Assembly: GCF_029227915.1 (NCBI RefSeq)
Contig: NC_079887.1
Span: 9,424,001 to 9,488,000, forward strand
Length of the DNA stretch: 64,000 nucleotides
Direction: 5' to 3'
From: Hydractinia symbiolongicarpus
Taxonomy: Eukaryota > Cnidaria > Hydrozoa > Anthoathecata > Hydractiniidae
In this document: positions 1-12,917 of the stretch, in pieces
Layout of the letters: the number at the start of each line of letters is the position of its first letter
Position numbering within the stretch: the first letter of the stretch is position 1
The notes under the pieces: generated by a model
The model's input: only the letters and a program-made list of their open reading frames with translations
The model's database searches: none
Told to the model about the DNA's origin: nothing
Made by a program: the position numbers and the translations under genes

Positions 1-735
1 TGATAGAACATAATGACGTATATTTTCCACATTATCTTTCAGCAGGTTCTATAACATTGTTGAATATAATTTATTCAGGTTTACAATACTGAACATTGTT
101 TCAAAGAAGTTTGCTCATACACTGGGTATTGTCCATCGAATAGAATCAAAGCCTCAATTTAAACTTTCATCAAAAAAAACATAACATAACAACAAGGAAA
201 AGATAAAAATAGTAAAGAACCAAAAAAGACTCTTCAAAAGAGGTCTTACAAAGCTACAATGAAACAAAAGAGCAAGCTCTCATAGTTATAAACATTTGTT
301 TTGTAACCATAATTACTATTGGACAATTTAGTCTACCTAAACTGTTCAAAAAGAAAAAACAAAAGGGTTAAACTTTTAAACAATCTTTTGTTTGTTTCTG
401 CGCAATCCTAAAGTCTACAATTCCAAAAAACTTGTTGACTTTCCCAATCAAGCATCTATTTTTCTAATGGTTTAACAATCTTTCCTGTTGTATTAGAAAT
501 TTACATTAATTTATTGCATATTCATTTTTATTAAATTTAAGCATACAACAAAGACATAATTTAATTTAACGACTTAAAATCTTTTTAAGAATTAGTGTTA
601 GAAGAGCTGTTTAGACATCTGGAGATATTGGAATTCAAAATTTTCCTCTGGAAAACTCTCAAAATAATTCTTAATTAAACCAAACGATGCAAATTTCTAG
701 CTAATATCCTGATAACTAAAATGAAATTTACTTAC
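1..735. other. AT-rich stretch, no exon placed
   Basis: Downstream (minus sense) of the last exon I could place in the coiled-coil gene. It is AT-rich with many stops in all frames. It is probably an intron of that gene or its 3' region, because the exon at 787-736 ends with an in-phase GTAAGT donor. Confidence 0.4.
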
Positions 736-3700
736 AACTGCATCTGTTACAATATTTCCACTCTTGCCATCATTCGCAGGAGATGAACTAACAAAATTTA
801 ACAAAACAAAAATTCTTTTCCCAACATTTGGAGTTGAAATTGACACTTCTAGTAAATACACAACTAGAGTTGACACTAATTATCCTAGATACCCCTAACT
901 TTTGCCATATTCCTATGTTCGCCTTAAGAATCACATCCTATTTCTTATTAAACATCCAGCTGTATGCAACTCTGATAGCTTTTGTAATAGATTGTTTTAC
1001 TACCTACAACTAGACAACTTAGGGCAACTTTATAGAGATTCTTTACATTCGTAAAATGTCGGAATCTTTAATAAGCAGAACAAAAATTAGCACAACAAGA
1101 TTTCAATCAACGTCAACAACATTATAGCCAACAAAGTTTAAATGACTGCACTCCTCATCCCCATTGTTAATGGCAGCACTCAAATACACTCATGATAAAG
1201 ATGGCAACATTTTTGGATTTATGAGTTATGTGATTTTTATTTTGTTAAATAAAACATGCATGCTGTTGACTCATTGACTAAACTTTCTAAGCTGTAATAG
1301 GTGCTGCAGTGAGAGAAAAAATATTACACACATTCCCAGTACTAATGTAGTAGTAACTTTAGCATCTCTGTACTACCTCAACACACCTTTTAATAGAACT
1401 TCCAACAATCACAGCCAATTTTGTATTTTCTTCAATAAGATCGAGGGCTATAGTTTTCAGAAATTTCTCAGTCTAACGAAAAAAAACAGTACATTGTTTA
1501 ATAATAAAATGTTAAAACAAAATTTAGATAAAAAGCATCTTAAAATTTCAATGCTAAATTTAACAACAGGATAATAACTGTTTTTAAAGGACATTTGCAG
1601 CTAAAATATAAAAATACAACATAATGAGAAAACACCTGCTGCAATTTTTCTTTTACTGCGATGTATGCTTTATCTTCTTCTATGTTCTTCATGTAAGTTT
1701 CTTGGGAGACAGAAGAAAATTCTAGTCGTAAGTTTTGAACTTCCTTTTGGCTGTCCTCTAAATCCTAAAATTGATTCCAAAATAAGCTAAATTATAAAAA
1801 TTATTTTTTGTAAGTCTTGACGTCAACCTGTACGTCATAACGTCAACCTGTTCTAAATGCACACCTGTTTTAGCTTGAGATTTGTTGACTTCAAAGCTTC
1901 TAAATTGATTTTAAAACGATCACATTCCAGAGAATGCTGTTTTTTTATTTTTACTTTTTGACTTTGTTCTCTTGTGAGACTTTCCTTTAGCTGATCTAAT
2001 TCACTTTGAAATCTTGTATGCTCTTGTTGAATATAATCTTTAAGCTAAATGTAAAAAAAACAACTAATGTATCTCTTTTACTGGAATCTCTAGAGTTTAT
2101 CTACATAGAAAGTCAGCTAAAAGGCTTATATTCAACCACAATACGTCTTCAAAAATGTTTTATTTAAAACTACATTAAAAAGAGACCATGAAATTTACAA
2201 ATAGAGCTTCTTAAAAAACGATTCGTTTTCTATGTGTTGGTAAAAAAATATGCAGCCAGAAGGTATAAATGTAAAGGCTAAAAATCACTATTTTAAGTAA
2301 AAACATCTATATCAATAAAATTTTCATATCTATATAATAATAACACCTGGTGTCTATTTCTGCACAAATGGCTGGTTTATTGCTAACCCCACCCAAATCA
2401 TGCGAATAGACAAACAAGAATGCACAACATATTGCAGAAAATATTTAAGAATAGGCGAATTCCCATGAATTTTTACAGAGACTATAGTCTATATCATAAT
2501 GCTGTCCAACTGTGAGCCGAAGACAGTACTTCACTTATGACTAGTTCTACAAATAATTAATTATAAAAGTCCAATCTGGATATGGAGTAAAGAGATTTAT
2601 CTCTTTTACTCAAACACAGACAGAAAACCAATCATATTTTAGGGATGGCTTAACAGTAGTTGCAGTAACAATTGTAAGATCACATAAAAATTGATAGCTT
2701 TACTGTTTGAAGGTGAATTATTTAAAACACACTAAATCAATGACAAGTAAACCTGTTGTTCGTGTTGCATTTGCTTTTTCTCATCAGACATCTTAACTGC
2801 TTGATTTTGCTTTTTGATGTGCTCATGCAGAGAAATAATCTCTTCTTCCTTCTCCTGAAAAATAATAACAAAAGTTGTCCAGTTTTTGTATCAAATAAAA
2901 ATAAAATTCACCAAACAGTTTTAACCTTCGACTTCATATTTAATCTTTGTACAAATCATTTAACATATAACAATTTTTAACAAAGAATAACATGAGAAAG
3001 ACATAAGTGCATTTAAAAAACTTCTTGCATTTAAAAAAATAAAAACACCAACCTGTAGAAGTTCCATTCTTGTTTGTTTCTCCTTTTTAAACCTTTCATC
3101 AAGCTCCTTGATCTGCTTAAACTGGTTGTTAAATGCCTTAAAGAATAACATAGCAAGCTCATAGTAAAAACAGTTTCGAATTTTTGCAAGTACAGTTTTG
3201 CTGGATCTTAATCTAAATTTAATCTAAATTTTTAATGCATTGTATCGAGTAATTACCTTTTCAACATCGTTTACTTGTTGTTCCAAAATGTTTTCTCTAT
3301 TCTGCAATTTCTGAACCTACCAAAGATATATCATGTAAGCAAACAATTAGTGTTAACTCAACTTCCAACCTTTTAAAAAATGGAAATTTGTATTGTAATT
3401 GTAAAAAATCATTTAAGTAGTCTGCAAAAAACAATTTAAACCCTCTAAAAATTTTGCTACTGCCCAGTTGACTTTTTTTGCCACCCAGTAAGCCAGAAAT
3501 ATCATTTTTATTTTTATTCTAGTGTCATATATTTTTTAGTTAAAAATGGAAATTATAAGAACCACGCCAACATTAAAAAACAACAACGAATAATCAAAAA
3601 GGATACTCATTGTTCTTACTTGATTCTGCAAACTCTGTCGTTCTTTACTGTCTTTTGAGGTTAACTTATGTATCTGTTTGGTTTTTTCGTGTAGCTTATC

Positions 3701-6700
3701 TTGCAACTCTACGCACCTAGTGTTTTTTTCTGATAATGATTTTTTTAACTGTGAGACATGATCAGTCAAACTGAATTTTTGTTCTTCTAGGATGGCAATA
3801 CATTCTTGTAGTGATGTAAGCTCTTCATTATGTTGCTATGAAAAATTTACATCATAAAGCACCGCTATAAATCTCACAATACAAAAAGGAAGATTGAGAT
3901 ACTGCAGAGAACAGTATCCATGCAAGAACAGTATTGGCTAAAATAGAATATCCGAAAGTTCATCAAGTTTAAAAAGTTAGAGGCCTGTAGCATTATATAG
4001 CATCATTGACTTTTCGACCATTTTAAATAGCTGGCAAAATGTATTAACTTGGCGAATTCAGCCTAGCAAAAAGTGCTACCCTTAAAGACGCATAGGTTAG
4101 GTAAGCAATGCTTAAATTGCACAATCACACTTTCTAATCCGTCTGCTTTATAAAATATAAACCATGTCAGGGCTAACAAAGGACTGAAACTTGAGAAAAA
4201 TGGCTATGCTGTTAACTATAAGCAAATTCTGAGGGTTTGAATCAAACTAAATAGCCTAAGATCCTAAGTCCAAATTCCTCTGCAAACATTAAAAAGTAAA
4301 CTTGGACAAGTTTAAATTGTGTGAACCTGGTATAGAAATAGCCTATATAATTACTTGTGGGAGTTAATTTTGACATCAGGCTGCATCATATAAAAAAAAC
4401 ACAGGCGTGTGGTACGTCGCACTCCTAAAAAATGTTTTCAGAGATTTTGGTGCGTGATTTATCACTCGCCTGAGCAGTCCTGGTCTTTTGAGGTGCTTGA
4501 TCGCACCCCGCACCTCCGCACGCTCCTGCAACAATGGAGCAGTGTTTTCAATCACGCACCAGAAACACCTTAGTCACTTCAATAATGCATACCTGAAATG
4601 TCTTTTGTATAAAGTAATTATTTAATATACTAATAATCAAAGAAAAAAATTACTTACAGTTCGGAATTTGAATGAAAAACATGCGCGTTTAAAAATGAAT
4701 TATTTATTCATTAGTTTAGGGCATCATTAGGTTGTATATCGCAGAAGTCGCCAGTGGCATGCTTAGAAAATGCTTGTCACTGGCACAGCTTAACATGAAG
4801 CAAAACTGTACAGGAGACTCAATTGTTAGAGTCTTCGCAGAACATTTCTTCTCACAAAACCAAGGGCAGGGCTGACTTATTGCCTGCTGTGTCGTGTGGG
4901 AGACAGAACTTCTGGACTTCTTTTTAATATGATATACAATTTTTTCAATTATTATTACTAAACATATTTGATTTCTCTTAGGACACCTAACCTCTCCCAT
5001 GTTCTGGTTATATTTAACTTGCATGGGTGCACACTCTTCTCGCAGTATTCTCTGTGACGCTGAAGGTCGGACTGACTTGTGGCATGGTTCCAAATGGTCT
5101 TCCATCTTTCATTCGAGTCTCAGTGTAATGCACCAGCCGAGCATAAGAGTGTCAGCATGAAGGAAAGGGGCGACTTCAATGTTCTCTATACCTTACGTTC
5201 TTCATAATAGCACCGACCGTTTTTGATTGTGGCATTCAAATTTCACAACAAAGTTACGTTGGCAATTTTTTTGCCAACGTAATCATACCAATAAAAAAAT
5301 AATGCATACCTGATACTTCGTCACAAAACTTGTTCCTTCGATATATGCCTGCATTGCGGTTTTTGCTGTCCCTTTTATCGTAGAACAATTTTGTATCTCC
5401 TTTTTAAATTTGGCACAGATCTTACACCACACAAAATTAACAACGTTTGCGCCGTCTTTTTCAATGGTTATATAGACAATTACATCTGACACGTTATAAT
5501 TTAAAAATGTTTTTAAGGCCAAACTATTTCCCTTTACAGTTGCCATCTCTCCACGCTACTCGCAATGCTGTACTCAAAGAAATTTATTTCTGCTTCTTTT
5601 TCTTTTGAAAGAAGTTTTACCGTTTTTACCTTTTTATTCAAAAAAATGATCAATGGGTTTTACCTGTTCATTCAAAAAGTGATCAATAAGTTTTCTTAGT
5701 CGCAGTCTCACATTTTTTTCTTTTTTCTTTCTGTAATGTGATTTCTAAGAATTATTACTCGCTAAAGTTTTATTTAGGAGCGTGATTGTTCATGCACCTA
5801 AGAAATGAATTGATATTTTAGGCGAGTTATTTTTCACTCGTCTAACACATTTTAGGAGCGTACCAAGGTGCGCGCGCGATCACGCACCTAATATGACGCA
5901 GCCTGTGACATTTACAACATGTCCTGCTGTTTATAGAAAAAGTATGAGTACCTCTTTTAGCAGTTGCATCTCATGAGCTTTTAAGATTTTTATGCTTTCA
6001 AGCTCTTTTTGCAACAAATCTATTGACTGTTGTGTATCACATTTAACATCATTTTCTAATATTGGTAACTACATAAATGAAAAAGAGTTAATTGCTAGAT
6101 AAGGTGTATATCTTCTAAAATTTTATAAAATAAATGGAATCAACAAAGAATGTTGAGTGCAAACTTTACTGTTACTGTTTAAAATGAATTTACAATTTTT
6201 ATTTGACTACACATGCGTTGTTAGAAAACAAGTAGCCGTTTCGTTTAGTGATAAAAATTGTTAAATAAATACTTATCATAAAATACTGGTATAGATCACT
6301 GTTACAGGAATTCTAAATTCTTATTGACTCAAGCAGGTTATTGAGACCATTTTACCAATACTTCTAAAAAATTTCTAGTATAATAATAGTAATAATAAAT
6401 CAGACATACTTTTTATTTGATTCCTATTAAATACAAAAATTCAATGAAAAATATATAAAAGTATTATAACCTGAGTTGTTTTGATGGTTTCTTATGACTT
6501 TAAGTGGTTAATCTCACTTACATTTTCTTTTGTATGGGTTAGAAGGTGATTTTCAAATTCACTGTACATGTTGGAAGTATTTGCTTTTCGTTGAAAAACC
6601 ATCTCAGGTGATGTAGTGTTAGTAATGGATGAAGCTGTGGAAGTATTCAACTTTTCAATCGGTGCTGAACAAGTAAAAAACACATAAATAATATTACAGT

Positions 6701-9700
6701 AAGTACAAGAAAAGGATTTGTCTGAAAAAAATAATTTTTCACCTTGGCATTCCCTAGTAATTTATAACAAGATAATAAAAAACTTGCACTTCCAAGGAAG
6801 CAGGAACTTTTTTATATCTTTTTGGTACTTGCACACAGGCATTTTAAATTATTTTTTAAAGTTGAAGTTTTGTCGATGAACTTATACAGGGTTCGACTTA
6901 ACAACTGTGAGTTTTCTTAAATTATGTTTAGGTCATTCCATACAGATTAAACACATGTACAGTCACATTTTTTCAGATTTTCCTGAAATGTACAACATGT
7001 AGGTAGGTATTCTTGAATTTTCTAAATTTTAAGCAAAAATTTTAGCTGCATAGCATTTTACCTTCTTAAGCTATCAGTATTAAAAGAATTGCAAAAGTTA
7101 TTCACCCATTTTTACACGCAAATACTTTTCAGCATAAATGTTGTTTCTACCGTATTTTCCAGTATATAGCCTGCACATCGCATAACCTGCAGCTCAGCTT
7201 TTTTACGGAGTTATAAACTAGATGCTATCAGATAGCTCGCACCTTTGTATAACCCGCATAAAAGTTCAATCAATGTGTTTTACTAACCCGCACCTTTGCA
7301 TAACCCGCATCATGTTAAGAAAAAAAATCAGCATATTTTTACTTACCCTAATCATTTTATAAACATGTGCGTGTGTTCTGTTTTTTCATGCTGGAGACAA
7401 GTGGGGGACGTTTAAACTCGTGAACCCCAAACACGAGAAGCGAGTGTCTGAACTAGCGAATCTCTTAGTCTTAACTTCCTCGTCTCCGATTGCCGAAATA
7501 ATAATGAATTAAAATTAATTTGACAAGTCCATCTTCTGGCTAATGCTGACAGTACTAAATCAGACAATGCTAGTTTCTTTTTATTTGTAGACATTAGTTT
7601 AAGATAATAATAACTCTTGCTTCCTGCAATCAAACAAACAAAAAAACAAATAAAAAACCATTCTATCAGGTTATAAACCTCAAGTAAAATCTCTGTTTTT
7701 TATGTATATTTAAGTTTTTTTGGCATAAAAATAAACAACATAATAATAATCACGAACTGTCTGTAACAGCAATGTACGGAACGTTCTTTTCTAATGTTTA
7801 TAGAATTTTGTTATCTATTTATATCTCCGCAATCACAGTGTGCATAATAAAATGAATGGCGGCAATGAGGAGGAGATAGTTGCGTGCGTCTTATATTTAT
7901 TTTTGATATTTTCAGTGGCCACCTGTTTCTCGAAGGTTGCGAGGATAAAAAAATAAAATTATTATCTATACTTTAATTTTAACATTTTTCAAAATTTTTA
8001 ACAGGAATTAATAATTAAGTCCTGGGCACTAGGTTGTGAAATACGTGTCAATTAAACCTAAAAATGATACCTGGCTATATTGCTCTATTACCAAAAACAA
8101 ATCATTTCAATGTGCTCAATGTGATTGCAAAGATATAAATAGATTAGAATTACATTCAACACAAAAGAAAAATTATCTCCAGAATTGTGTTTCAGGGAGA
8201 GCTCGTAATATTAGCAATGGCAAGCAATAGAAAGTTAAAGAAAGCAATTTCACTGTGTAAAAAAAATTAAATCACGTAGTTGAAGTAAGATTACGTAGAT
8301 ATAGGATCGCGCATGCAGGTATATTACGCATTTTATCCTGTTGGTACTATTTTCTTCATTGAATGTATAAACTTTAAATTTTGCAATAAATGACAGAAAA
8401 TATAAAACATAACCCACACCACAATATAACCTGCACCAACGGTGGAAATCGTAAAAATCAACTTATAACCCGCGGGTTATATACCGGAAAATACGGTAGT
8501 CTTAATTATTTAACCTATGCTATAAATACATAAGGAATCCAGCAATGTCAAATTTATATGACATTAGGTTAATCATTTTGCATCTGAAGATGCCAAACAT
8601 TGGCCAAAAAGGGGGACAAATTTCAGAAATGGCATTCTTCAAGGCTTTGACAAGTCATATCTTTATTGTTGATAATAAAAAATCAGCTATTATATGTATG
8701 ACGTTTACATGGTATTAAACACCATTTAAAAAAAATTTAATAAAAGTTTTTTTGCTACTTTGGTATAGTTCATATTGTTGGTTTTGGACAACAAAACCTT
8801 ATGGATAACCACATATTTTCTAAAGATGACATAGAATCACATGAAAAAGTAAGACTTCAGACTGCAAATAATCAATGTGCATATGGTTGATGTTATGAGT
8901 AAAAATTACTTATTTAGCATCTTATATTGCAGGGTTTTTTTTTAATAAATAATATATAATAAATGAATCTATTAAAAACGCATTTATCCTAAGTGATTAA
9001 AAACATTGCAAGAAACGTTTTTAAAAAAACATATAAAGAGAGAACTTGAGTTTTCCTAAATGATTGCTTCTTTTGTTTTTCCAGTTTTTGGTTATAAAAA
9101 TTTAGTAGGACCCAGACTCTGTAATTGCAGCATTGATTTCGAATACACACAAGTTTTTAAAATTCAATAAAACTGCCTATTGTGGATATACTTTATAGCA
9201 AACACTGCCACAATAGACTCTTATCTGAGAAACAGAAGGATAATGTGAAGGTGCATTGTCATAGATAATAACAAGGTATGACGGGTGCTAATTAAGAACG
9301 AACAGTCTTTATAAAAATCAAGATGAATTGCATGAAGCAATAGATTCTAAAAATTTTATCTGTTAACCTTTTCATGTAATGTTCAAGCAATGTGTGTATA
9401 AGAACAACACTATCAACCAGGGGCTGATTTTTAAGCCAGGGAATGGGCTACAAAGCTGATTGAAAAAAATGTTAGTATACATACATTTGAATGAAAAGGA
9501 ATTGGTTTGCCTAAAAATAAAAAAAAATAACTACATAAAGAGAAAAAACATATGAACGGACATTCAGCAACAGATACAAAATGAACAGAAAACAAACAAC
9601 CAGGTGTACATACAAACAGGCACATTTGTAACCTGAAAAAAAACTCACACATGATCAGATCCAGAAAGTAATCTTCTTAGGATTTCTTGTCCTTCCCTAA

Positions 9701-10257
9701 CTTTTGCATCGATTTCTTCTATAACAAACACAAATTAAATACATAACTTTTAAATTCAAAAAGAATAAATTCAAATGCTGTAACATTAACTATATTCACT
9801 CCATTAAAAGTTAAATCTAACATTTAAAAAACCTACCAGACAAAGTGATATCATGATGACTATGTAAAGAAGATGAACTGTTGTGACTAACGCTTCTATC
9901 TTCTTCAACTAAACTTGGCTTTTCATCAAAGCTAACAGTTTTACCAGTTGCATACTGAGAATTACGGTTTCTTAATCCGTATGAATTGGATGTAAAAGAT
10001 ATCCCAGGATCAAGTAGATCATCATATTCGCCATCAGGGAATTTAGAAGTTCCTGTTTGATTAGGTGACACTGAGTATTCTAATTTCCAGTTCTTAACAG
10101 AATTTTCAGCATTGACATAATCGTTCTGTGAAACATTAAGAATTTTATCACCTTCATAGTCACCAAAGTCAACATTATGATTTTTCAAAAGTAAAATGTC
10201 TGTGTCATCACTGTTGATGCTTATGTTATCCGAAAGTTCAGATGCATCTAATGACAT
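736..10257 (-). CDS. Unnamed long coiled-coil protein, multi-exon (3' end may lie beyond the left edge)
   Basis: Exons read on the minus strand with GT-AG borders: 10257-9837, 9718-9651, 6664-6522, 6068-5952, 3835-3620, 3316-3257, 3136-3053, 2854-2753, 2044-1865, 1764-1636, 1472-1387 and 787-736. The first exon gives about 140 residues starting MSLDASELSDN, acidic and Ser/Asn-rich with no evident fold. From 6068 onward the product is almost entirely heptad-like and rich in E, K, Q and L (for example SQLKKSLSEKNTRCVELQDK), so a long coiled coil is very likely. Exons 6068 to 1636 all start and end in phase 0. The join between 9651 and 6664 is out of phase, so at least one exon there is missed. 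An intron acceptor just upstream of the ATG means a 5'UTR intron or a further upstream exon. A donor follows 787-736 in phase, so more exons are expected to the left. Centrosomal or ciliary proteins have this style, but I recognise no family. Confidence 0.72.
4377..5905. mobile_element. TIR DNA transposon, hAT-like, CAGGCTGC ends with 6-bp target duplication
   Basis: The left end starts CAGGCTGCATCATAT; the right end read in reverse starts CAGGCTGCGTCATAT. TGACAT occurs directly outside both ends (4371-4376 and 5906-5911). Both subterminal regions carry GTGCG/CGCAC-rich repeats. The element sits in an intron of the minus-strand coiled-coil gene and carries a degraded transposase-like exon at 5312-5546. 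The CAG start suggests the hAT superfamily, but the readable duplication is 6 bp rather than the usual 8. Length is 1,529 bp, too short for a complete autonomous element. Confidence 0.7.
5312..5546 (-). pseudogene. Transposase-like zinc-finger fragment (KIAA1586/hAT type)
   Basis: An open frame starting MATVKGNSLALKTFL contains VWCKICAKF, a CxxC pair in a context I associate with the N-terminal finger of KIAA1586-like, hAT-derived proteins. It ends VTKYQ at a good donor (GTATGC). The rest of a transposase is missing within the element: the minus-strand frame at 4716-5105 does not look like its continuation. I infer a leftover N-terminal exon of the source transposase, in an internally deleted copy. 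The family call is from memory and moderately uncertain. Confidence 0.5.
7150..8496. mobile_element. TIR DNA transposon, CCGTATTTTCC ends, TA target duplication
   Basis: The left end reads CCGTATTTTCCAGTATATA; the right end in reverse reads CCGTATTTTCCGGTATATAA. TA lies outside each end (7148-7149 and 8497-8498). Subterminal repeats of the form ATAACCYGCA occur several times in both arms. A TA duplication fits Tc1/mariner-like or ISL2EU-like groups. No transposase is recognisable; the 64-codon plus-strand frame at 8036-8230 has no motif. The element lies in the long intron between exons 9718-9651 and 6664-6522 of the coiled-coil gene. Confidence 0.65.
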
Positions 10258-12865
10258 GCTAATACTAAAAATATATACAGGAAATTATAAGAATATCTAT
10301 TATATGGAAAATATTGAGATATTGTGCCTTTTGAAGTTATACCTGAAAATGGCCAAAAACCTTAAAGCTTTATAGATAAGAATGACTAGCAAAATGGTTA
10401 AGATTTATTCGTTTTTTTAAACACTAAAGGCAAACTATACCAGAAGTGTTTACTGTCTTGCAACTAATTGTCATTTATGGGACCATACATAATTGTCAAA
10501 CCTTTATTTTAACACTTCAAGAAAATATATCATCACATCACTCGCTTCCCCTAACTTTTTTATATAAGAATAATTTTCTGTCGTTAACAGTTCTAGAAAT
10601 TTGGCAGAATAAATTATTATTTTTTGGCGTGGTTCCATTGTTCCCTGTTATTTTTGTAAGATTTTACAATTATTTTTTATTTTTAAATCGTACTTTAACG
10701 TTTTTTCAGACTCGCTTGCCAGATTAGATAGATTCATTGAAAACAAATTATGATGGATATTTATTTGTTTAATCCTTTTAATACAAAATAAATTTTCAGG
10801 TTAAGAAAAACGGCTCTTGTGTTCGACTATTAGCCTGAGTCTTTTTTCCTCATTAAAAATACAGTTTGCAATGTTTCTTATTAAAGTTCAATTGCAATTT
10901 TAAAATACTTTGCTTTTTTCCTGGTTTTTGTGTATTTGGTACAGCATTGATAAAAAATTACTACATTAAAGATGACATGGAATTAAATCATTTTAATTTA
11001 GTTCTATCATCATTATATGCTCAAGCTTTTAAATTTATTACACAAGATACTTTATCATAATTTTAAGTTTTGTTATTTCATGTTAAGCAATGCTAACAAT
11101 GATTCGTTCATTATAACATAAAATAAAAAACATTAGGAAGGTCCAGATCTGGGTCAGGCATGTTTGAATATTGTCCTCTACAAAAATCCAATTACGCACT
11201 TTTTTCATCAACTTTAGCACCTCATTTTTAACTCCATTTATTTATCAAGCAAAGGTTGTGTTGCTTCTACTTTCTTTGATTTTAGCGAAAAAGTTTCAAG
11301 TGATATGTCATAGTGACAATTATGTATGACCCAGTAATTATCACAGCTTGAAATCCAACCTCAGTAAGGCAAAGTATCATGAACCTGTAAATACTTCGAT
11401 TCTGCAGAGTGTAAAAAGGCATAGAAAAGATAAGCAACACAAGCATATTTTAACATATTCTACTTTTTATTACTTTGTATAAAAAGCTGAAACGTGGTTA
11501 TTTTCATTATAGTCATAAAGAACTCTACTTTGTGACATATTATATTTGTTTCATTTTTTTTATGTCTCTGCAAATTTGTGTGAAAATTGTGCACAAAATC
11601 TAAAGTCTTGTCAGATGTTAAATTTTGAAATTGCCAACCAAAAGAGCAGTACTATTCCAATCAATAAACAGTTGATAAACTGGACTTTATCTTCAGACAA
11701 CCACCTGTCAGAAGAGAGAGAAGACATCATGTAGAATGTTTATTTAGTAGCCGTATAATACATGAAAGTATTAATCAAAAAATGTTTATGATCACCAGAC
11801 AACTTTGTATATATATATTTTAAAATAAAAGCAAAAAATGAGGAGAAAACTATATACACACATTCAAAAAAAAATTTTTTCAGAATGATAGACATACAGT
11901 AATACCTAATTATATTCTATGGCTTCTCATATTAAACAAATTTTTCATTAATTCTGGGTTTAAAGGATTTTAAAATTCTAAAAGAATTTTACAAAAATAA
12001 AACAGCCTGAGGGACACTTTTAAAGTATCTTTCATTCCAATCTACCAGTAAATTATCTTCTTAGCAAAATAGATCATTCCAAGTTCAATTTTTCAACCCT
12101 ATACAAACCCGAAAATAACAATATACTTTGAAAAATTGCTGTTTTTAAAATATTCTCCAACATCTTAAATAGTAACAAAATACTTAAAAATGCAGTCCTG
12201 TAATTTCCAGACTTTTTCAGGAAGTTTTTAGCGAGTGTGCAGCAAAAAGCACACAGGGAGCATTTTAGATGTTTTTTAGTGTGTTGCATTGGTCAACCAC
12301 TCATACCTCTTATACAATTAGCATTTTGCATGTGCTTTCAATAGCACAGCTTAACCAATTTGTTTGTGGGGGGGGGGGGGGGGTGGGGGGATGTGTGCTA
12401 TTACACAACCTCTCCTGAAAAAGCCTGACGGTCCTAATGATCTTGCATGAGACATTGTGTGCAACACAAATTTGTTAAGTAACTCATGCTTTAGTGCATG
12501 ATCAGATTATTACAATAAAAACCAACTTCAAAGAATTCTCAATTCCTTTACTAATTTTTCCAGATTTTTCTTAAATTTGTAAAAATAACCTAATTTTCCA
12601 GGCTTTTTAAGACATGCAAACAAAATATTAAAATAAAAGTTAAGGCAAATATAATCGATCAATTATTTAATCATATCCATTAACAATACTGCAGGTAAGG
12701 TTAAAAATGTTTATATACATTAGATTAAATGGAACATCATTAAGATAACGACCAAACACATAAGGTGTGAGTTGAATTTAGAGACCATTTACATAAGAAC
12801 AAACTGAAGTGAAATTAAGGCAAAGGAAATTATAAACAGCAGCTAAAAAATCATCTAATATCATT
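10258..12865. other. Intergenic spacer with two weak open frames
   Basis: Between the start of the first coiled-coil gene and the 3' end of the next minus-strand gene. It is AT-rich. Two plus-strand frames have slightly gene-like composition: about 10951-11060, after a CAG acceptor-like site and ending ITQDTLS, and 11546-11734, containing LCENCAQNLKSC and ending EEREDIM. Each ends in a stop, they do not splice together obviously, and neither has a clear start exon. They could be exons of a small unannotated gene or chance frames. Confidence 0.3.
12368..12390. repeat. Poly-G run (G16 T G6)
   Basis: Sixteen consecutive G, one T, then six G, in otherwise AT-rich DNA. It could form a G-quadruplex. 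Runs of this kind are also prone to assembly length errors. Confidence 0.9.
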
Positions 12866-12869
12866 ACAT

Positions 12870-12880
12870 GTTTATTTATT
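12870..12880 (-). promoter_or_regulatory. Tandem poly(A) signal AATAAATAAA
   Basis: On the minus strand AATAAATAAA lies about 40 bases past the stop codon of the 233-residue gene. The position fits a real cleavage signal and supports that gene's 3' end. Confidence 0.6.
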
Positions 12881-12917
12881 AACTCTGTATGTAACCATAG
12901 TTAAAATTGCTGGATGT

